DNA from: Solea solea
Lineage: Eukaryota; Chordata; Actinopteri; Pleuronectiformes; Soleidae
Assembly: GCF_958295425.1 (NCBI RefSeq)
Contig: NC_081153.1
Coordinates: 2,762,419-2,826,418, forward strand
Direction: 5' to 3'
Length of the DNA: 64,000 bases
Shown here: positions 58,800 through 64,000 of the stretch, piece after piece
Position numbering within the stretch: position 1 is the first letter of the stretch
Layout: each line of letters starts with the position of its first letter
Translations under genes and position numbers: made by a program
The notes under the pieces: model-generated
What the model was told of the DNA's origin: nothing
Databases searched by the model: none
The model's input: only the letters and a program-made list of their open reading frames with translations

Positions 58800-60338
58800 T
58801 CTCCTTCTTGCAATCAGCTGACTTCTCACGGTAATTGGGCTTTTCAGAAGCATGAGTGTGGCGTGGCTTGCTGGATTCACTGGGCAAACGCGCCAATCTT
58901 CTAAGTATCTTCTTTTCGCTTTGCAAGAACGGTAGAAGTCTCTTGATACGAGTCCCGGGGAGAGCATTTCGCTCGGCGTTGCACTCCTCTTTGAGCCACT
59001 GAGTTTGCATACTTTTAGGGAGTCTGCTCTCCAATGGCCCCATCACTATGGGATTATTCATAGCTTCTCCCCACCCTAAGTCTGTTGGATCTGATACTGC
59101 ATTCTCCAAATCTGAGACCAACTCTAGTGTCTCCCTAGGGTGAGGATCCTTCACAACCGGTTTGGAATGTAACTCCAACAAAATGTCTTCTACTGTGGCT
59201 GATATATCGCCGTAGCAGCTCTCTAGTTCTTTGAAAACGTCGCTTACTTCCTTGCAACGAGACAATCGGAGGTCCTTCCTTACGGGCTCACTTATGCTTT
59301 CCAACAGCTGAAGCCTCTTAATCTCTTCTGATCTTGAGGGGTCTGCATGAGCCTGGAGCTTCGCCCATTCAGCCTTCCAGCGCCAATACTCTCTACTCTC
59401 TCCAGAGAATTTGGGTAAGTTTATTGGTGTGAATCTTATTTGGGCGTGGGAATTGTTCATACCAAAGTTGCTCGCATTTACTGTGCTCTCTTGTTCCATG
59501 CTGGTGTTAGCAGGAGCGGTATGAAACCTTGGTGGTCGTGGTGTACTAGTGAGGGTTGGAGGCTGCGCGAAACTGACAGTAGGTCCGTGATTAGGTTGTT
59601 GAGACCACTGAGGGGGCTGGTGAGGGGGGCTGGTGCCACGCCCAGTCTCAATGGTACCTTGTCTGATTGCCGAGTGGGTATGAATAGGAACAAGTGGGGT
59701 GGTACTGGTGTACTCGCTTCCTTTGTCTTCCTCTTCACTTCTCTCACTGCAGTCTTCTTCGTTGCGTTCGTATGCTGGCGGGGTCGTTGCGTTTATCTCA
59801 CTGCGACCTGCCCACTTATTCATCAGTTCCTGCTTTTTAATTTCCAATGTTAAATGGAGTCTCCACTTTTCTTTCCCGTACGGCCGATAGTCTTTCCAAA
59901 CATACAGAGCGTCTCTGAGTTCGTGGAGTTCTTGATCCAGTCCCTGCCTTCTGGCCTCTTGCTGACACCACTATAGTGCACTTTTTCTGCCGAGTTCCTC
60001 AGCCTGGTCGAAAGCTGAATTGAACCGTGCCACGAGGGTGCTTATATCCGGCTCAGCATCCTTGAACCACAGCATTCCATAGTCTCACGGTACCTTTGCA
60101 CAATGGCATCCCTCGTTGCTAGGGCATTGCTCAGTTCACAGTTATCGTCCGTTGGGTCTATCTGTCCCAGTTCTTCAATATATTCATTGCTGGCATCGAC
60201 GAAAACACCATAATCGCTCTTCAATCCTGTCACCTCTTTCGACAGTTCATCGAGACGATTAAACCGTGTTGTCAAGCCCCGCTGCGCATTCAATAGCCTC
60301 CGCTGTAGGCTTTCCAGATCTGGCTTGTCATCTGCCAT
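58800..60338 (-). pseudogene. BEL/Pao gag region
   Basis: Begins at ATG 60338 (MADDKPDLESLQRRLLNAQR) with a heptad-rich N-terminus typical of BEL gag. A frameshift near 60070 and a TAG at 59971-59973 interrupt it. The long open piece from 59847 continues with a Pro/Thr-rich linker and the capsid-like LPKFSGESREYWRWKAEWAK segment (DUF1759-type). Gag would package the element RNA in cytoplasmic particles. Confidence 0.85.
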
Positions 60339-60731
60339 TTTACTTCTTTGAACTCCTGACTCACTCCGGAATTGGAATTGATTGGAGTTGACTCTCTGGT
60401 TCGTTGCCAATGACTCGTTCAAAGGATTCAGTTCTTTGCAAACGACACGTCCACGAATGGCACACGAATGTCCACACCCCAGGCTGTCGACGTCACAATG
60501 TCACAGTCTGTGAGGCTCTTTGCCCAGAAGAGCTTTGTATTCCTTGTGCAATCTTCACAGCCTTTCACTCGGCTGCTGCACTTCCTTTAATCCTCCAACG
60601 GCTCCGTAAGCTCTTTGCTCCGGCTTCTCCGTTGAGTTATTCACGACTGATTCACTTCACCAGCGTCCTGGTACTTCACGATTGTCGTCCTCCGCTCGGC
60701 AGTCCGTACTCCACTGATACGGCGCCGACAA

Positions 60732-60743
60732 CGGTTTTACAAC
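60732..60743 (-). promoter_or_regulatory. Candidate primer-binding site (self-priming type)
   Basis: On the minus strand GTTGTAAAACCG directly follows the 5' LTR. It does not begin TGG, as a site for a tRNA 3' end would, but is the exact reverse complement of CGGTTTTACAAC in the LTR (minus strand of 60973-60984). See findings. Confidence 0.5.
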
Positions 60744-61175
60744 TGTCCAGATTTCTGCTGGCTGGTCTTTCCAGCTCAATGCTCCCTTCTGGAAAGGGTA
60801 ACCAGAACAAGTACGGCGGGCACAACTCGACTGTCTTTCTGAAGGTTTATTCCACATACACAGTTAAGCAGCAGTTAAGTTAAGTTGAAGTTAGTTTGAA
60901 GTTAGTTAGACAGCATCTTGTTAGCTACTAAGTACAGTCAGTTAGACAGTCAGTTAGTTAGACAGTCAGTCAGGTTGTAAAACCGACAAGTCATACAGGT
61001 TCTAATGATAGATAGATTTACAAAGGCGCATACGAAGGCAATATATAACAAAACATGGCTTTGACGATGCACCTTAAAGGCACTTTAAAGGCAACGGTGC
61101 TTTGATACCAGTTACAACAATGAACAGATAAATAGAATGAAAGTCAAATAGCTTTGCCTGCTAGAAAGTTCTACA
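60744..61175 (-). repeat. 5' LTR of the BEL/Pao element
   Basis: 432 bp. On the minus strand it contains a TATATA box (61042-61047), the block CGGTTTTACAAC (60973-60984), an array of CTAACTGACTGT-type units, and an AATAAA polyadenylation signal (about 60846-60851). The order TATA, then AATAAA about 195 nt later, fits a U3-R-U5 layout with R containing the poly(A) signal. Confidence 0.95.
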
Positions 61176-61199
61176 ACATTTGTTAGAATTTTTGTCTCA

Positions 61200-61290
61200 A
61201 TTTCCAAAAACAGGCCAAAAAAACAAAGACGCTGATTCTCCGGCTGAAGTGAAATTACCGTAATAACCACAACAAGTTGGCTTTGGCATT
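61200..61290 (-). repeat. Unclassified interspersed repeat A, copy 3, minus strand
   Basis: AAGACGCTGATTCTCCGGCT, GGTAATAACCACAACA-like and TTGGCTTTGGCAT are the reverse complement of the phrases at 29030-29110. It lies just outside the retrotransposon's duplication. Confidence 0.5.
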
Positions 61291-62399
61291 CAACTATTCA
61301 ATCACTGATGTGAAATCTTATAAATCATTCAAATGTCTGCCTTTGTGGATGTTTTTTGTTTTGTTTTTTGAAGTGAAATCATTCGCTCAGTCCATCTGAT
61401 GTGGTGCGGCTTCCTGGTGGTGTTCACATGCTGAGATCTGAAGAAACACGTCTATGGTCCAGCAGCTGCATCTGAAAACGTAGATGTTTGTGCTGAAATG
61501 ATTTAAATCTGGAAAACATGGTGAGTGAGGGAGGAGGAGGAGGAGAAGGAGGAGAAATCAACACGACTTAGCTTTTAAGAGTCATTTAAGTTGAGTGAAC
61601 TTGATTGACGCCTAAAGTCCCTTATAGTTATGTTGTAAATCACTCGTCACGCTTTCTCCAGGGCGTAGGCGGCAGACTCGTACATAAGCTCCAAGATTTG
61701 AACGTGTGAAACTATTGATCGCGATTGTTCTGCAGTAATGTGTTATTTGCTCATTCATTTTCGTCGTCTGTTTTTAACCTCAGAAATTTCTCTTTAAGGT
61801 AAATAAAAAAAAGAAAAAGCAAAGCATTGTGTTGTGAGAAATGGGCTTTTTTCAAAAGCTCAATACATCTGCTGCACTCAGTCTCAGGTCCATCTGCTGC
61901 ACATTTCCATTGCTAAGAGGAACGTCAGAGCAGAGGCTGAATATTGATTAGGACCGATCTGAAATATTCCCGTCCTTCTAGCACTTGACACCACACGCCC
62001 CCACAAGATTAAGTGAACCAACAGCTCACTGAATCCGCTTTATAACTTAACTTCCCTAGAGCCCTCGCAGACCTGCATTATTGTAAAAGTGAACTCCTTC
62101 AGCTGCCATACCGTCATCCATGTACACAATGTTTGTTTTTCTTTCAAGAAATTGTGTTAATTTTGTGCATTTAGATATTAAACGGTATGTAGCTTGACCA
62201 CTTTATGTAAATTAAAATACTGCAGTGTCTAATATTGTTTATTGTTCAACCCTTAGTGCTCACGCGACATGGATCTGTGCCACAGGTGCACCTATGGTAA
62301 ATTGTCGTGGGAATAATACACAATTCCTGATATGGACGTCCTGGGTGTGTGTGTGTGTTTATAGGTCACATATTCAGGCTTTTGTCATGTTCTAATGTG
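61291..62399. other. Intronic DNA, no exon recognised
   Basis: No sialyltransferase exon seen. A GAGGAGGAGGAGG run at 61532-61552. Confidence 0.5.
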
Positions 62400-62560
62400 T
62401 TGTTGAGTCGAAGTTACATTTCACAAATTCAGTCTGATTTTTCAACATTTTTAGTACTTTTTGCTCAGGTGTCTTTATATAGTTTGTGAAAAAAAGGATA
62501 TAAGACACTCTATATCGCACATTCTTATAGCCTCTGTATAAACTGTATGTTTTAACATGG
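62400..62560 (+). repeat. Unclassified repeat F, copy 3
   Basis: ATTTCACAAATTCAGTCTGA, AGTACTTTTTGCTCAGGTGT and AAGACACTCTATATCGCACA match 37440-37600. Confidence 0.75.
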
Positions 62561-62579
62561 TAATGGAAAAAAAAGTAGT

Positions 62580-63150
62580 CAACATGCTCTGTGTTCCACT
62601 ATGGTCCCAGCTCACCTCGCCTCACCACGGCACAGTTTAGTTTGGTTTTCCACTACAAAAATAGTACCTACTCAACATGGGCGGAGTCATCACTACATGG
62701 CTGCATTAAACTGCTGTCACTTCGTTTCACACACACACACACAAACGAGTGACGAGTGACTTGTAAAGCAATTGTTTTCAGTGTAACTGAATCATTAGAA
62801 TCAGTACTTCCTCAATGATCATGATGAGCAGTGCTGTCACTAAATACACCAGACTCCTCTGTTAAATATTGAGATTTTAGACATTTCCCTGGTAATTGTT
62901 GGAGATTAACCCACATTTTTAGGATTGTCTTGTTTTTGGAAGTCTTTTTAACTCATCTACAGTTCGGCATTGTTCAGCTTTCATTCTCGTGTCAGACGTC
63001 TCTTCCTGTGACGTCACTCTGACCAATCAGTGGCCGGCAGTCTGGTGACGTCACGCATAGTCCCGCCTCAGCTCGCTGGGAACCTCGTCAGAGCAGGTAC
63101 TAAAAAAAGTACCTGGTACCAGAGTCTATGCTAGTGGAAACACACCATAA
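62580..63150 (+). repeat. Unclassified repeat C, longest copy
   Basis: Runs from TGTTCCACTATGGTCCCAGC to CTATGCTAGTGGAAACACAC. The edges are loosely inverted (GTGTTCCACTA versus TAGTGGAAACAC), suggesting a non-autonomous DNA transposon. Internal landmarks: CTCACCTCGCCTCACCACGG, CCAATCAGTGGCCGGCAG and GGTACTAAAAAAAGTACC. Partial copies are at 26797 (minus) and 36830. Confidence 0.7.
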
Positions 63151-63179
63151 CAGTTAAGTTAAGAAGAACATTACATAAA

Positions 63180-63250
63180 TCAATCAAGTCAATCGAACTT
63201 TATTTGTAAAGCACCTTTCGTACATGTTAGTGCTTTACACCCATTAAAGG
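63180..63250 (-). repeat. Retroelement 3' tail, minus strand
   Basis: AATCAAGTCAATCGAACTTTATTTGTAAAGCACCTTTCG-type phrase, the reverse of a common fish LINE/SINE 3' end. Nothing upstream of it is preserved. Confidence 0.5.
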
Positions 63251-63321
63251 GAGGAACCCGCCACTGTAGTCCTGTCAGACGCCGTTGTCTCTCTGCTGAG
63301 ATACTGCTCCATTAAACCTCC

Positions 63322-63360
<39 letters not shown>

Positions 63361-64000
63361 ACGCATCGCAGTTTAAGTTCAGTCGTAGCCATGAATCTGG
63401 TTTTGGGTTTCCATGAGTGCGCTCGTCTGTAGTGGCTACAAAAAAAAACTTCCAGGCTTCACTTCCCTGGAAAGTTGACAGAGGAAAACAGATCTCATTA
63501 CTTGTTAATGGCGAGTAAAACAGCTTGTGAGGTGGACCGAGTAGCTGTGGTATAGTGTAATGTTTTCTGTTAAGTACTTGCCCCTGCTAACAGAACGCAG
63601 AACGACTGATGATCCCAGTCGTCATAATAATCAGTCCTGTGTCCATAATAACCACAGACACATCTGCTGTGACTGCTTTATTACTGGTGGCACAACAATT
63701 TGGACTGACGGGCCTGGCCATCGTCATTCCAGAGCATCCGTTAGCTGCAACATCACGTCTCCACTTCCCTTTTGTTCTCATAAAGGCTCATTTGTGTCAC
63801 CTTTACTTACAAAAAGAGATCATTGTCGGACGATGTTGCTATCGTCTCTGCACGAGCAGTTGCGGTGTTCGCTCCCGGCATCGGTCCAAAGTCCTGGATC
63901 AGATATTAGAACTGTACTAATGTTCGAACTATGTCTTCTTCACGCGAGTGGATTATTTGTTCTACAGTTTAAAGCATTATATTTTCTAAATGACTGGTTA
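63251..64000. other. No gene recognised; (CA)n at 63330-63362
   Basis: A CA microsatellite and no exon of the sialyltransferase or another gene. Confidence 0.5.

Larger units (their letters stand above)
53618..61175 (-). mobile_element. Complete BEL/Pao LTR retrotransposon, antisense in an intron
   Basis: 7558 bp with 5-bp target duplications ACATT (53613-53617, 61176-61180), TG..CA ended LTRs and, on the minus strand, gag, protease, reverse transcriptase, RNase H and integrase in BEL/Pao order. The two LTRs differ by two substitutions and one 16-bp tandem-unit indel, so insertion was recent. The coding region nevertheless has at least four frameshifts and two in-frame stops. A purine tract precedes the 3' LTR. 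No envelope-like gene is present. It sits downstream of the second sialyltransferase exon, in the opposite orientation, presumably in that gene's next intron. Confidence 0.96.

Noticed and set aside
59440..59853. Plus-strand open frames within 54-60 kb
   Set aside because: Shadows of the minus-strand retrotransposon genes.

Overview
The window looks like teleost fish nuclear DNA. It is AT-rich with little coding sequence, and it is full of mobile elements typical of fish: L2-like LINEs with an (ATTGA)n tail, tRNA-derived SINEs, a Tc1 element with long IR/DR ends, hAT miniatures, a CACTA-type element and a BEL/Pao LTR retrotransposon. It also has many dinucleotide and tetranucleotide microsatellites. 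The only host gene I can support is an ST3Gal1-type sialyltransferase on the + strand. Two coding exons are visible (47321-47578 and 48331-48524). They encode the cytoplasmic tail, membrane anchor, stem and the first part of sialylmotif L. I could not find the next exon in the remaining 15.5 kb, so the rest of the gene should lie beyond the window. A GC-rich, donor-terminated segment at 21.75-22.01 kb could be an upstream non-coding exon of this or another gene.

Left part (0-20 kb): a 154-bp loopless palindrome and its tandem relatives (0.8-1.3 kb); a decayed L2-like LINE with an esterase-type ORF1 and a YADD reverse transcriptase (1.4-5.2 kb); a fragment resembling the endonuclease-like C-terminus of an R2-type LINE (5.2 kb); a SINE with a perfect 15-bp target duplication (7.7-8.1 kb); a LINE 3' remnant (8.5-8.9 kb); a roughly 790-bp GGTA/TTAACTA minisatellite (12.3-13.1 kb); a dead Tc1 transposon (14.6-16.2 kb); and a 2.9-kb element with CACT-type ends carrying a broken SAMD3-like gene on the minus strand (17.0-19.9 kb).

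Middle (20-47 kb): mostly non-coding DNA with interspersed repeats. These include several unclassified families present in two or three copies, hAT miniatures with clean 8-bp duplications (one at 34.97 kb, one at 41.67 kb, plus a nested pair at 43.6 kb), a solo BEL-family LTR (33.35 kb), and a minus-strand LINE split by a second solo LTR (46.19 kb).

Right part (47-64 kb): the sialyltransferase exons, then a large intron containing a complete BEL/Pao element in antisense orientation (53618-61175). It has 5-bp target duplications, two nearly identical LTRs and all pol domains, but several frameshifts and stops. Just inside its 5' LTR there is no tRNA-type TGG primer site. Instead there is a 12-nt block exactly complementary to a block in its own LTR, which suggests Tf1-like self-priming. 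I regard this as the most interesting lead in the window.
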